Positions 21,601-32,454 of a stretch of DNA of 64,000 nt are shown piece by piece. Below the pieces are notes generated by a model. The model did not search any database. It was not told the DNA's origin and saw nothing but the letters and a program-made list of their open reading frames with translations. Within the stretch, counting starts at the first letter, position 1. The number at the start of each line of letters is the position of its first letter. The position numbers and the translations under genes were made by a program. The DNA is from Trachythela sp. YZ-2020 (lineage: Eukaryota; Cnidaria; Anthozoa; Malacalcyonacea; Clavulariidae): assembly GCA_016169945.1 (NCBI GenBank), contig JADLSH010000363.1, positions 3,362,501-3,426,500 on the forward strand. Direction: 5' to 3'.

Positions 21601-21646
21601 AAATACGTCCCAAACTTCGTTTGTGACAATCGATTTGAACAATTGA
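18616..21646 (+). CDS. Acidic tandem-repeat protein, five exons, 671 aa
   Basis: Unrecognised gene. Exons deduced: 18616-18835, 19046-19669, 19818-20132, 20269-20790, 21312-21646. Every junction is GT-AG, every intron is phase 1 and the joined frame is open to the TGA at 21644. Residues 1-75 are acidic then helical, probably coiled coil. Residues of about 140-330 hold about four imperfect 49-52-residue repeats with the pattern VLVSDVxxEPKPxVxxxNTDxFPxxLVHDDAxTT...LNESHxDEIQT. A Ser/Asp-rich low-complexity region follows. The last exon encodes a lysine-rich stretch (about 580-617), then RRLLSLFCFCFKSQ, which could be a palmitoylated or membrane-contacting patch, and an acidic tail. There is no signal peptide and no known domain. 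Introns 2 and 3 are themselves degenerate copies of the coding repeat (see findings). Start: first ATG of the frame. Function unknown. Confidence 0.75.
19670..19817 (+). other. Intron 2 of the repeat-protein gene, derived from a coding repeat unit
   Basis: The donor AAAG|GTAAGT and acceptor TTTTGCAG|GAGG span 148 bp. Translated, the intron reads GKCKPTVSDSNTDKFPSTLV and so on, homologous to the neighbouring coding repeats, with a short deletion that breaks the frame at 19747. Skipping it restores the frame (DVKG|GQPKPIDD). Confidence 0.75.
20133..20268 (+). other. Intron 3 of the repeat-protein gene, derived from a coding repeat unit
   Basis: The donor GGAG|GTAAGT and acceptor GCTTGTAG|GAGA span 136 bp. 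Its 5' half still resembles the repeat (VVDDSNTVKS), with a deletion shifting frame after about 20175. Skipping it joins SDVG to GDEPHTPAK in frame. Confidence 0.75.
21080..21210. repeat. Dispersed AACTCTCxTGCAACTCTTG repeat, copy 2 (in intron 4)
   Basis: Near-identical to 17500-17645 over GTCAACTCTCGTGCAACTCT through TTTGACCAGGCCTTTATCGT. The preceding 20950-21060 holds the inverted partner (GATGAGAGTTGGTGAGAGT), so the full element probably spans about 20945-21215 inside intron 4 (20791-21311). Confidence 0.65.
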
Positions 21647-22080
21647 ACTTTTCTTTGCTTTAATAATTAATGAACATTGCGGTAATAAGAGTGCACATTT
21701 AGTTATATATTATAGCACTCACAATTGAATACTTTTATATATGTTGTATTTGTTAAAAATTAACAATCAAAAAATCTGCAGATCAATGTTTCTTTGCTTC
21801 CAATCAGCATCGCACATTTCCCAAAAGTAGGGTCTGAATGTGCAAACATTCGCCTGTAGGATTCCAACCAGGGTCTTATCTCCGCTCCCGCAGATTAGTA
21901 CGTAGTCCTTGAGCAACTATAAACCCAAGTAAAACGAGGATGAATGTCAACGAGAAATGCAACTTTCGCTCGCGTTTGACAAAAGGCTTGGTCTCTTTTT
22001 AATTATAGTTTTCAATGAAAGTCGTTTACGAGAAAGCATTTTTCAAAGTAATTCTTCTATCTGACCAATAATGGCCGTGG
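21647..22080. other. 3' flank of the repeat-protein gene
   Basis: Probably includes the 3' UTR. AATAAT/ATTAA-rich sequence follows the stop codon; an AATAATTAATG stretch at 21661 is the nearest polyadenylation-like signal, not a canonical AATAAA. No other gene seen. Confidence 0.4.
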
Positions 22081-22085
22081 CTCGA

Positions 22086-22260
22086 AACGTTGGCTCAATT
22101 TCCAAACTAACAACCTGAATTTTAATACAAACTTAATCCTAATCCTAAATCTAATCCTAACACTAATCCTAATCTAACCTCAACCCTTAATCCTAACCTT
22201 AATCCTTGTGGCGTAATTTCGGGATAGTAATACGGTAAGTTTTCCCATGGCACGTATAAA
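22086..22260. repeat. Single unit of the CTAATCCTAA telomere-like element
   Basis: TGGCTCAATTTCCA, AACAACCTGAATTTTAATAC and degenerate CTAATCCTAA runs are followed by CCTTGTGGCGTAATTTCGGG. The same left and right sequences bracket the six-unit array at 61822-62500, so this is the unexpanded form of that element. Confidence 0.75.
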
Positions 22261-23029
22261 CACCAAGTCAGTCAAGTAAACTTTTGCTTGAAACTTAGGA
22301 TAAAACGTCAACAATATATCAATATGTAATGCTTGCGGGATTACTGTATTATACGACGCTATATATTGCGAGTGTCTCCACACCGGGAAGCTATGCGGGC
22401 AAGCACTTCATAACTGTGTTCTAGCAATTGCAAACCGTCTCCGATAGCCCGGAGAATGTTTGCATATTAATATGAATAACAGTTTCGTAAAGCAAACCAA
22501 GTGTTTGATATGTTTCTATAAAGTTTTCAATGATGATATGGAATGCGTTAGAAACTGAGTTTACCATAAGTCTAATAGACAGTTTACTTTTATCTGGACG
22601 TCTATACAGTATATGACCTCATGAAAAATTTTCTTTCCTCATAATATCAATATCACTAATTGTATGGCTGTACATTTCGGTTCACTATAATACTTGCAAT
22701 AGAGCATTTAGTAAACAATTATTCCTCCATCACAACGCACAAATATGTGGCTTTCAAACCATAACTCACAAACATTTCACATGCAAGCAAAATTTCTACA
22801 TTCAGACAATCTTGGACATAACTGGTTGAGACTACCTTTCCCTCTATGCAAAATTCGCATGCCTCTTATAGTAATTTACCTATAAAATCATATTGCGCTT
22901 CTTAAGCCCCCACTTCCCAACTCAATGTTGGATGTGAGGGAGAGGGAGTCACGAAAATTGTTTTGTCAGTGTACACTAACTTTGCAATATTGCGACTAAT
23001 GCTCTCAAGGGTTATGTCCAAGATTGTAG
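22261..23029. other. Non-coding
   Basis: No gene or repeat that I can define. The stretch lies just left of copy B. Confidence 0.4.
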
Positions 23030-23206
23030 CACTGGTGTCCGGATCGCGGCCAAATTGCGTGAACTGAATTCCTATTAGTCGCTTGAAATCGAGGGGGTCG
23101 TTCTTAATTTTCAAAACACACGACAAGCTGATTGGAGATTCTTCTGTCATTACTGCATGGTCTTTTCAACCAAAACATTTCTTCAAACAATTTATGTATA
23201 GGTTAT

Positions 23207-23510
23207 CATGCGATGGCGAGTACAATTAGGGATTAATAGTACGAGTGATGTTTGGAAATTTTGCCAAAATTGGACGAGCCGCCGGGGCGAGTCCAATTTG
23301 GCAACATTTTCAAACATCACGAGTACTATTAATCCCTAATTGTACGAGCAACATCGCATGATTACTTGTTTATTATTAGCATGACAAAATTTCCGCCATT
23401 TTTTTCTTTTGGGAAAATCATTAATTGTACTGCAGTACAATTAATGAAATAATTGTACTCCTCTCAACCAATCAGCATCCAGTAATTTTGTCATGCTAAT
23501 AATAAATCAG
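23207..23510. mobile_element. Two adjacent foldback elements
   Basis: First: ATCATGCGAT...ATCGCATGAT with long arms (GTACAATTAGGGATTAATAG and its inverse) at 23207-23363. Second: TTTATTATTAGCATGACAAA at 23369 mirrored at 23489-23510 around a TTAATTGTACTGCAGTACAA palindrome. Copy A lacks both (about 4434), so they inserted after the duplication. Confidence 0.8.
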
Positions 23511-24045
23511 TTTATTGCGAATAATTATGTTTTCTATATCAGTAAATTATAGAAATTTGGCACTATATAGAATTTTAGCAATTCTGACGAAATTTGCTCT
23601 GTTCTATGCCTATGAAAATGAATGTTTTAAGGAATTTCAACTCTAGGCATTATCCATAACTAAGTAACACCCTGAGCCCTTTGTCTTTTAAGTTGGTTTA
23701 CTTGTTTGTTCGTTTTACTATTTTCGTTTTACTGTTAACAGTGGTTTAGAATTTATTAAAAGAACATTTGACCACACCCAAGGCCCACTCTGTTGACGTT
23801 TCTGTATTAAGCGGCCATAATCACGTTTAATAGAAGTTCGATTGCAGTTTCATAACTAAGAAAAGAAAAGAACATGCTGCTTAACTGAGAAAGATTAAAA
23901 CTAACTGCTATTTACAGAATTACAAATATCACGGTATAAAATACCTTATTTAGAAAGCTAGGTTGCTGAAAATGAAAACAATCAAATATTTGTTCGTTTA
24001 GAATAATTATTTACATACATGCTTCATACTTGCAGGTACTGTAGT

Positions 24046-24527
24046 CAGTGGCGTAGCTAACAAAACTCGGGATCGAGTTTTGTTTAGGGATCGAGTTTTG
24101 TTTAGAGCGCACGCTTTTTTTGAGAGCACGCGCGAGGTGAGAAGAAAATAGGGGGGGGGATTTGAAGGAGGAAGCGAAAAGAACGCCTGCCAAAATCCTA
24201 TTCATAAACGAGACAATCCTTGAGCAAATACGACTGGAAATCATAACTTCATAACCTAAACGCTCTGATAAATCACACAGTCTACTCCAACACCTCCGTT
24301 TTGCCGGCCAAACGACGAAAACAACTTGCGGTTGTTTAAGCGCATAGCCAATGGGAGTTTAACCAAAGGTTTTGGACATAAAAGTCTTGTTTATGAATAG
24401 GATTTTGGCATGCGTTCTTTTCGCTTCCCTCTTCAAATCCCCCACCTATTTTCTTCTCACCTTGCGCGCACTCTCAAAAAAGCGCGCGCGGACTCGCCTC
24501 CCCCCCCCCCCCGTGGCTACGCCTCCG
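24046..24527. mobile_element. hAT-type MITE with CAGTGGCGTAGC end (copy B)
   Basis: Flanked by ACTGTAGT at 24038-24045 and 24528-24535, the same target duplication as at 5712-5983. It is internally expanded by a further inverted repeat (arms about 24095-24225 and 24390-24500, containing AAAATCCTATTCATAAACGA). Confidence 0.85.
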
Positions 24528-24835
24528 ACTGTAGTGGACGTTCATATGAGACGGGATGGCAGCTGGCTTTTGCTTCACATGAGGCGGGACTAGCCCGGGA
24601 ACCTTTAGCAAGAAATTTCTCCACGTGATTTTGGCTGGAACGCTAAATTTGTGTATATTTCACAAAATGGTATTTTTGTTGTCTGCAACTAGAAAGTTTC
24701 TGTTTAGAACTAGAAAGTTTCTGTTTAGAACTAAAAAGTTTCTAGGTCGACTAAAGCATAATGGCGGGATCGCAACACTTGTGAGCCAGTGTCCGGGCCA
24801 GCCCGGCTAACATGAACAAGCCCTTAATCAGTACT

Positions 24836-27800
24836 CAGGGCTCGAAATAACGGCCGATCAACGATCAAAGATCGGCAGGAAATTGTTTTTGATCGGCGAA
24901 GAAGCAAGGTTGCCGTTCATCTTGATCGGCAAGAAATATATTTGACCATTGTCTGAAAGACATGCTTACCTGTACGCGGCAGAAGGCAAATAAAAGTAAT
25001 ATAAAACACATTCAAAAACACGCGAAAACTCTTGTTTAGTTGATACGACAGGAGAGGCGGCAATACTATTCTCGCTAAAGTAATTTACTATAAAACAAAT
25101 CTGTATGAAGTATTGTCGTCTCTTCAACAGTCTGCAATACGAACCGCTGACCGCGAACGTTTTTGTTATGATAATGATGCAGGTGAGTAGGAATTTTTAT
25201 ATTTTTTGAGTAGGATTTTTTATTATTAATATTAAATAATAAGTTTTAGTTCTTGATTGATAGTGCTGCTCAGTGCTGTGACAGTGTTTTTGCGCTTTTG
25301 TGTTAAAAATGCAATAACTATAATTAAAACAATAAAACTTGAAAAGTGTTATAATAAACTAAACTACATATTACAGTAAATGTCGTCACACTATTAGCAT
25401 TGTATATATTGATGGCAGTCATTACATTAGTATTGTATATCAAGATGGCCGTCATTACTGACTTACAATGTTATCTATTAGTATCTGTATCAAGATTGGG
25501 TTTATCGTTCAATGATTATGTTAGGTCACCTTAAATACTTTGTAGAAATTGTTTCAGTTTGTGACTAAATAATAGTAAAAGATTGGTTAATGGTTATTTT
25601 GCCCGCTTTAGAAGTCGTAGACGTAGGATCTATACTAAGTTATACGCTAGTGTAATATTATAATGCTTATTAGACTTATGTGAGTTTTGGTTTTTTCATG
25701 TACTTTAATTAAGATCAATTGTGATAATTTAAACTAGTTTCTGATTCTGGAAAGACAGAAAAAGTTATGACATAATGTCTTAATGAGATATGAGCAAAAG
25801 GAAACAAATTGATATTTCCTCCTATTTTGGTGGGGCAGCCATAAGTTCAAAGGACGTCTGCACGACTGAAAAACCTGCAACCGCTGCCAAGGTTAGCAAG
25901 AGAGTTTTGCACGTATCAACCGCAGAAAAATGGAAAACCACGCAACTAGCAGTATATAATGCAGAGGACTGGCTGCTTTTTTTAAAAGACACTGATGCAA
26001 ACCAAGTAAAAGCATTGAAATGCAGTGCATGTACAAGATATTATACACAAATTTCAGGTGTCAAGGGTTTTTCTCCACAGTGGTCATCGGATGAAGGATG
26101 CACGCGACTTATGTTGTCAAGCGCAACAGATCATGCCACCAGTGAACCCCATAAACAGGCAATGATTCTGGTTATGAAACAAAAAGGTATGAACGTATCA
26201 GAGCGTGCTAAAGCCATGCAGGGTGTCCTTGACTCGCAAAAGCAAGGAAGCTTTTTGTCTGCCCTCGCGACACTTAATGAACAAGACTTAGAAAGAACGA
26301 AGAAGAAATTTCAAATCGCATACTACATAGCGAAAGAGGAACTGCCTATTGTGAAGTATAGTACAATGTTGGACCTTGAAGAGAGACTTGGAGTTGATAT
26401 TGGTACAGCATACCGTAACAACAACTCTGGGGGAGTGTTTATGGATTACATAAGTGAGAGTATTGCGGAGGAATTAAAACAGAAACTAGCTAAAGTTCAC
26501 TTTTACAGTGTCTTAACAGATGGCTCTACTGACGCGGCTACGTCTGAAAATGAAGCTGTGTTTGTGGTTCATTTCGATCCGATCCTCCGGGATGTGACAA
26601 AGTCAAAGTTGTTGTAAGTTTCCTCAAGCTTAACTTCCTACAAACTGCTGGAGCAACCGGGATAGTAGAAAGTATTAAAGAAAGCTTCAAAGCAGTGTCA
26701 ATTGATGATTTATTCCATAAATTAGTTGGTTTTGGAGCCGATGGGGCAAATGTGAATAAAGGTAACAAAGAAGGTGTAAAGGCAATTTTAAGAAGAGAAA
26801 ACCCATGGTTGAATTTTGGTTGGTGCGTTGCACACCGCCTTGAATTGTCACTGAAGGATAGTTTGCAAGGGACCGTGTTCGACGAAATTGATGAGGTGAT
26901 TTTGCGTATGCACTATCTGTATAAGCAAGCACCGAAGAAATTAAGGCAACAAACTGCTTGTAGATATATACGATGAGGGTGACGAGTTTGAAACAGGCGG
27001 TTACCGTCCCAAGAAAGCATCAGGTATATTACAGTAATCTTTCAGTTATTTTTGACAAGTTATGTTATACTCCAATATAAGAAAGCCAACATCATTCAAG
27101 ATTGTTATCAGTAATTCAGTTTTACAGTAATTTGTATGATATGTTATAATGTATGAAATTTTTCTTGCAGGCACACGCTGGATTGCACACAAAGTTGCTG
27201 CTCTGGACGTTATTTTGGACAAATATGGCATATATCTTCAACATTTGGAGAATATATCAGAAGACAACAGTTTCCCTGCAGACGATCGTGCCAAATGTAA
27301 AGGTTGGCTAAAAAAATGGTCACAAGCCAAGATACCTTTGCTCATCGCTCTTTTTATCGAAGTTTTAGCACCGGCAAAATGTCTGTCCAAATCTTTCCAG
27401 GCGGAGGACATTGATGTGGTTGCAAGCATCGAAAACGTTGAGAAAACCAAACGCCAGTTACATCGAATTTCTCGAAAGGAGCTAAAGGAGCTGCCGACGG
27501 TTAAAAGGTTGCTCCAGAAAATTCAAGAGCGAGATGGAAAGTATCTCCTTCACGACGTTGTAATCCGAGGATACGAAAGAGCGGTTGAGACAACTGCGAA
27601 AGTGAAAGACGACCTCATAGAGCGTGTCAAAAATGCAATTGAACAACGCCTCGAAGAAGATCCTGAGGACGAAAGAGGCGAATTAGCCGCACTTCTTAAC
27701 ACGGCTGGCTGGGTGAAAGCGAAAGATGATGCTGTTGAGATCTTCGATCAAGATGTGGAGAGACTCTATGAGAGATATCGCATACCCTTGGAAAGAGCAT

Positions 27801-28529
27801 GTTTTAGCGGAACAGTTGGAGAGCTTCTCGACCAATGGCACAACCTTTTAGAGCACGCGCTTGCTTACTTGTCCCCGGAAAGAGTTGACTACAGGGTTGT
27901 GTGGCATCAGCTATTTAACTGTAGCAGATCTAAGGAGTGGAATGCTATTTTAACTCTTATTGAGCTGTTATTCGTTCTTCCGGTGTCTAACGCTAAAGTG
28001 GAGGCGTTCTTTTCATTAATGAAACGTGTGAAAACTGACACCAGGGCATCACTCAAAGAACATCGTCTCAACAGCTTACTTCGTATCGTTACTGAAGGGC
28101 CGCCAACAAATGAGTTCATCCCAACCACAGCCATCGACCTTTGGATGAGAGGCACTTGCACAGTACGCAGGCCAAATCAGTCTTATAGGTCTTACAAAGC
28201 AAGAGAAAAAAAGAAGATTGCCGAAACGCTTATTGACGTAGGGGTCGACACAAGCGAGGAAGACAGCGAATGACTATACTCTATAGCAATCCGTCGTACA
28301 CATAAGTCCACAAATATAGCAGATTTAATTCAAACTTCAATAAAAAAATTAAAAAAAAGTTAAACTTCCTGTTCAAATGTGTATTTATAGTACTGGCATA
28401 TATTTAGATTTTTTTTCAAGTAATATCAGGCAAATCCTCCTGATCGGCCATATTTTTGTTTGATCGGCAAAAAGTCGTGATTGCCGATCACCATGATCGG
28501 GAACGTTGCGAACGTTATTTCGAGCCCTG
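24836..28529 (+). mobile_element. hAT-like DNA transposon, 3,694 bp, 5-bp TSD
   Basis: Perfect 17-bp terminal inverted repeats CAGGGCTCGAAATAACG are flanked by GTACT at 24831-24835 and 28530-28534. Near both ends GATCGGC/GCCGATC recurs (24855-24930; 28440-28502), plausible transposase-binding sites. It encodes a KIAA1586/ZNF862-type transposase that is now frameshifted. It lies between sequence that is nearly contiguous in copy A (about 6320), so it inserted in copy B after the duplication. A 5-bp duplication is unusual for classical hAT (8 bp). Confidence 0.9.
25790..28273 (+). pseudogene. hAT-like transposase (KIAA1586/ZNF862-like), frameshifted
   Basis: Blocks: 25790-26617 starts at ATG (MSKRKQIDISSYFGG) and has a TTF/BED-like zinc-binding region (ALKCSACTRYY, then HATSEPHKQA) and the first catalytic motif region, VLTDGSTDAATSEN. 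After a shift near 26612, frame 26618-26950 carries the second Asp region GFGADGANVN and the CVAHRLEL (CxxH) motif. A second shift near 26950 leads to LLVDIYDEGDEFETGG. A 147-bp intron, 27024-27170 (donor CAG|GTATAT, acceptor TTGCAG), joins in phase to 27171-28273. That exon starts GTRWIAHKVAALD and ends with a dimerisation-type C-terminus (SNAKVEAFFSLMKRVKTDTR, LNSLLRI). Both frameshifts would abolish activity unless they are sequence errors. Confidence 0.85.
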
Positions 28530-28728
28530 GTACTTGTTCACAATATATTTACAAAAATGAAAATTTAGAAAAAAAATGATCTAAATAGTAAAAAATGACA
28601 AAGTGTGAGTAATCTACTCAGTTGCGTCTACAGTAAGTTGTGACTTTCACTTTGTCTTGGAAGATCAAACATTTACAACCTATTTACAAATATACAAAAA
28701 ATTCAGAAATATTCAGTAAACGATTTAC

Positions 28729-30765
28729 TCAGCTTTGTTCTTGTACGTTGTGGCTATCCATGTGTCCTTCCAGTTGTCCTGGAAGATCAAACACCATATC
28801 ACAGATGGAACAGACATAACCAACACCTGTTGGTTTCGTGGATTCCAATTCCTGACAAACACTGCATTTAAAGTTTGTGTCCTTGCCATGCTCCCTTGCA
28901 AGGTGTTTGAGGAATTTTTTGAAACTACCAAACTGTTTGTCACATTTATCACAGTCGTAGTGTGTTTCATTGTTTTCCGCTGTGACCAAATATTGCTCTA
29001 ACTCTTGTGGTTGGGTAATCTCTCTGCTGCAAGTACTGCATGATAAATGTGTCTTTTTGTGTTTACGAAGGGTTTGGCTTAATAAAAATCTCATTTTGCA
29101 GAACTCACACTCAAAACGTTTTTCCCCTGTATGGGTTTTTTCATGTCTTCGCAAGCCTCTTGACGATGGAAATTTTTTCTCGCAAACATTGCATCCATAA
29201 GGCCTTTCTCCAGTGTGCGTTCTTTTATGTGATTTTAAGGCACTTGAAGATGAGAATCCTTTCTTGCAAACATCACATTTGTATGGTTTGTCCCCAGTAT
29301 GCGTTCGTTTATGTTTCGCTAAGGTATTCGCCCGTTTAAACTTCTTTGTGCAAACATCACATGCATATTCTGTGTGGATTTTTCTTTGCTCTCTGGAATG
29401 AATTTTTTTGTGTGATCCTAAACTACTTGATGTAGTACATCTGTAACTACAAACATCACATTCATAAGGCTTTTCTCCAGTGTGTATTCTTTTATGTGAT
29501 ACTAAAGAACTAGATATGGAACATTTGTAATCACAAGCATCACATTCATAAGGCTTGTCTCCAGTGTGGATTCTTTTATGTGTTATTAAAGCACTAGATG
29601 TTGTACATTTGTGCTCACAAACATCACATTCATAAGGCTTTTCTCCAGTGTGTGTTCTGGTATGTACGATTAACGAACGGCGTATAGAACATTTGTAATC
29701 ACAAGCATCACATTCATAAGGTTTTTCTCCAGTGTGTGTTCTTTTATGTTCCACTAAATAAGCAAATACTTGGAATCTCTTGTTGCAAACATCACATTCA
29801 TAAGGTTTTTCTCCAGTGTGTGTTCGTTTATGACCTGCTAAGCTATCAGATCTTCTAAACCTCTTCTGACAAACATCACATTCATATGGTTTGTTTGCAG
29901 TATGAGTTATCTTGTGTCTGCTTAAATGAGCTGGTAAGGAAAATGTCTTGCCACAAACATCACATTCATAAGGTTTGTCACCACTATGAGTTATTTTGTG
30001 TGTTACTAATGTACCTGATTGTGCAAATCGTTTCTGGCAAACATCACATTCATAAGGCTTTTCTCCCGAGTGTGTTCTTTTATGCACTTGTAAGCCTCTT
30101 GCCAGTACAAATCTCTTGCGACAAACATCACATTGATAAGGCCTTTCCCCAGTGTGAATTCTTTTATGTTCTTCCAAGGTTGTTGGTCTGGGAAATCTTT
30201 TGTTACAAACATCACATTCATAGGGTCTGTCTTCAGAGTGCGTTTGTTTGTGTGCTATTAAAACACTCCCAGAAGCACATCTGTACTGACATTGATTGCA
30301 TTCATAAGGTTTTTCTCCTGTGTGTGTTCTTTTATGTACTACCAAATTACTTGATGATATAAATCTCTTTTCACAAACATCACATTGATAAGGTTTTTCA
30401 CCGGTGTGTCGTCTTTCATGTACTAGCAAGGTGCCAGATGTGGCAAATCTTTGCTTGCAAACATCACATTCGAAAGATTTTACTCCAGCGTGTGTATTTT
30501 TATGATTTTCTAAGTTTTGAGATCTTGCAAACCGCATCTTACAAACATCACATTCATAAGGTTTATCTTTAGTGTGTGTTCTCTTGTGCATTTTTAAGGT
30601 ACTTGAATGTGCAAAGCTCTTCTTACAGACATCACATTGGTGACATTTCCTTGCTGTGTGGGTTCTTTTATGTTGCTTAAACTTTTTTGGGGTGGAAAAT
30701 CGTTTCAGGCAAGCATCACATTCATAATCTGATGTTGACATGGAATCATCAGATTGATCAGACAT
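28729..30765 (-). CDS. C2H2 zinc-finger protein, 678 aa, copy B paralogue
   Basis: Intronless frame from the ATG at 30765 (MSDQSDDSMSTSDYECD) to the TGA at 28729. Twenty consecutive C2H2 fingers follow the start almost at once, linked by TGEKPYEC-like sequences. Next come the non-finger segment CSTCSREITQPQELEQYLV and two further fingers (YDCDKCDKQF and VCSICDMVF) at the C-terminus. It is the longer and probably more ancestral form of the paralogue at 6500-8236. Several fingers lack the usual Phe (YKCSI, HKCTT, YRCTT type). No effector domain is visible. It is probably a nuclear DNA-binding protein with an unknown target. Confidence 0.9.
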   Translation of the reverse strand: MSDQSDDSMSTSDYECDACLKRFSTPKKFKQHKRTHTARKCHQCDVCKKSFAHSSTLKMHKRTHTKDKPYECDVCKMRFARSQNLENHKNTHAGVKSFECDVCKQRFATSGTLLVHERRHTGEKPYQCDVCEKRFISSSNLVVHKRTHTGEKPYECNQCQYRCASGSVLIAHKQTHSEDRPYECDVCNKRFPRPTTLEEHKRIHTGERPYQCDVCRKRFVLARGLQVHKRTHSGEKPYECDVCQKRFAQSGTLVTHKITHSGDKPYECDVCGKTFSLPAHLSRHKITHTANKPYECDVCQKRFRRSDSLAGHKRTHTGEKPYECDVCNKRFQVFAYLVEHKRTHTGEKPYECDACDYKCSIRRSLIVHTRTHTGEKPYECDVCEHKCTTSSALITHKRIHTGDKPYECDACDYKCSISSSLVSHKRIHTGEKPYECDVCSYRCTTSSSLGSHKKIHSREQRKIHTEYACDVCTKKFKRANTLAKHKRTHTGDKPYKCDVCKKGFSSSSALKSHKRTHTGERPYGCNVCEKKFPSSRGLRRHEKTHTGEKRFECEFCKMRFLLSQTLRKHKKTHLSCSTCSREITQPQELEQYLVTAENNETHYDCDKCDKQFGSFKKFLKHLAREHGKDTNFKCSVCQELESTKPTGVGYVCSICDMVFDLPGQLEGHMDSHNVQEQS

Positions 30766-31120
30766 TATTATATTAGAGCTTTAGCACTTATCTAATATGA
30801 AGTGCTAAACTTAGGAACTCACTTGGTAGAGGCAGTTTTTTCTTCCTTAATCGCCTACAAAAGCTTCTCTTAAACAGCTTCTTCTTAACTGGATCCTTTG
30901 AAAAAAATTAAATAATTGTTAGGCTTAATAACCAAGAGGTTAATCTGTTAAAGAAAACTGCTAAAAGTAAAGTGAAAATTGGGCACACAAGAAAATATAA
31001 ATGAAATTTTGCTTTTGAAGGTGGTTTAATGACAGTGTGCAATAAAATGAGTTGTTTTGCATTGCCTTCAACATAAATGGCTATTCTTTGCAAATATTGC
31101 AATGCCTTTTTAGAATTTAA
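30766..31120 (-). promoter_or_regulatory. 5' flank / probable leader of zinc-finger gene B
   Basis: Shared with 8237-8471 and 8770-8900 of copy A. It contains the same donor-like GTGAGTTCC (minus strand) about 55 bp before the ATG. The exact transcription start cannot be read. Confidence 0.4.
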
Positions 31121-31379
31121 GTTTTGAAATGAATTGATTGTACAGTATATATATACAATTTTCTATTGTCCGTAGCAGAACAAAGAGTGCTTACAGTGTT
31201 TCACGCCTCTTTCAAAGCAATCTTCAAGCAATTCCATTAGTTATAGTTTACGCAATCAAACTATCATTTGGGTAGAATATTTAACAGTTATTCTACGAAC
31301 TCGAGTTGTATATGAGCTGATAGCTGACGAGGCGCGATAGCGCCAGAGCTTGTGTATATAATAATTGGATACATAAGCT

Positions 31380-31449
31380 AGACTTGCTCCAAGTCTCTTT
31401 TCATTGTCTTTCTGTATCGATTCGCTATAATGCAGCTCATGTTATTTAG

Positions 31450-31483
<34 letters not shown>

Positions 31484-31666
31484 CAGTTTAGGTCTTAGGT
31501 CTGAGAGAGAGTGCTCGAACATATATAGTTAGATATATATGGATTTTTTTTTACCCTCAAAACTTTTCTGCAACTTTCTGTTTCATCTGTAAGAATCTGT
31601 AAAAAAAAACATCTCTGTTTCTGATGATTTCATTTAGTTTTGAAAAGTAGTTCTTGCTGCAAAAAA

Positions 31667-31705
<39 letters not shown>

Positions 31706-32095
31706 AAACAATCTTGTTTTTTCATATAGACAAAAGAGTGCTCAATACCACAAATATTTAGCAGAGCGAATTATTTTGTTATCTTAAAATGAATTAATCT
31801 ATCGCTACTTCAAGTTTCATGTCACAAAAGTGAAACTTGAAGTAGCGATAGATTAATTCATTTTAAGATAACAATATATATATATATATATGGGAGGGAT
31901 GCCAGTATATGGTATATCCACAGACACCGTCAACTACTTCCCATCAAACAAGATGCTGAGAACAATCTTAGTATTTACCACACTTGCATCCCTCCCATAT
32001 ATATACACAAACTTGCAGTAATGTCATGTTTTTACACTATATATTAGATCGATACAGAAACAAACAACAAAAGTAAGACTTGGAGCATGTATAAG
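31380..32095. mobile_element. Composite foldback region with (TA)n tracts
   Basis: GACTTGCTCCAAGTCTCTTT at 31381 is mirrored by AAGTAAGACTTGGAGCATG at 32069, as in the 18140-18435 element. Between them lie (TA)n tracts at 31450-31482, 31670-31702 and 31874-31892, the palindrome at 31776-31874, and an inner pair GGGAGGGATGC (31892) / GCATCCCTCCC (31989). No gene. Confidence 0.65.
31776..31874. repeat. Near-perfect palindrome, 44-bp arms, 11-nt loop
   Basis: Arms 31776-31819 and 31831-31874 are exact inverted complements (the inner arm end is TCAAGTTTCA); the loop is TGTCACAAAAG. No mismatch was found on manual comparison. Confidence 0.9.
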
Positions 32096-32454
32096 TACTG
32101 TATAGTCCAGAATTTGCCAAAAGCTACAATCAGTGACAAAATATGTGGACCGATAGGGTTAAATTGGTAATATCACCCCCCTTCCCCTGTTCAATGTTGC
32201 TATTTTGTTGCAAAAAGGGGCCGTTCCCCCAATAAGTGACGCTTTTTTGGCTGATTTTTACAACCCCTGTGACACTATGTGATGGTTGTCATTACCACCA
32301 ATTCGAAAATTACGTGACTCTGAGCCAGATACCCCCCCACGCTATTAGTCTGCCCGAGCAGCCTTAATTTTATTTGTTTATTTTTCTGGTAACGCTTTTA
32401 AAACTATTTACATCAGGGTGCTTATACAGTACTGCCTAGAAGTAACTTAACACT

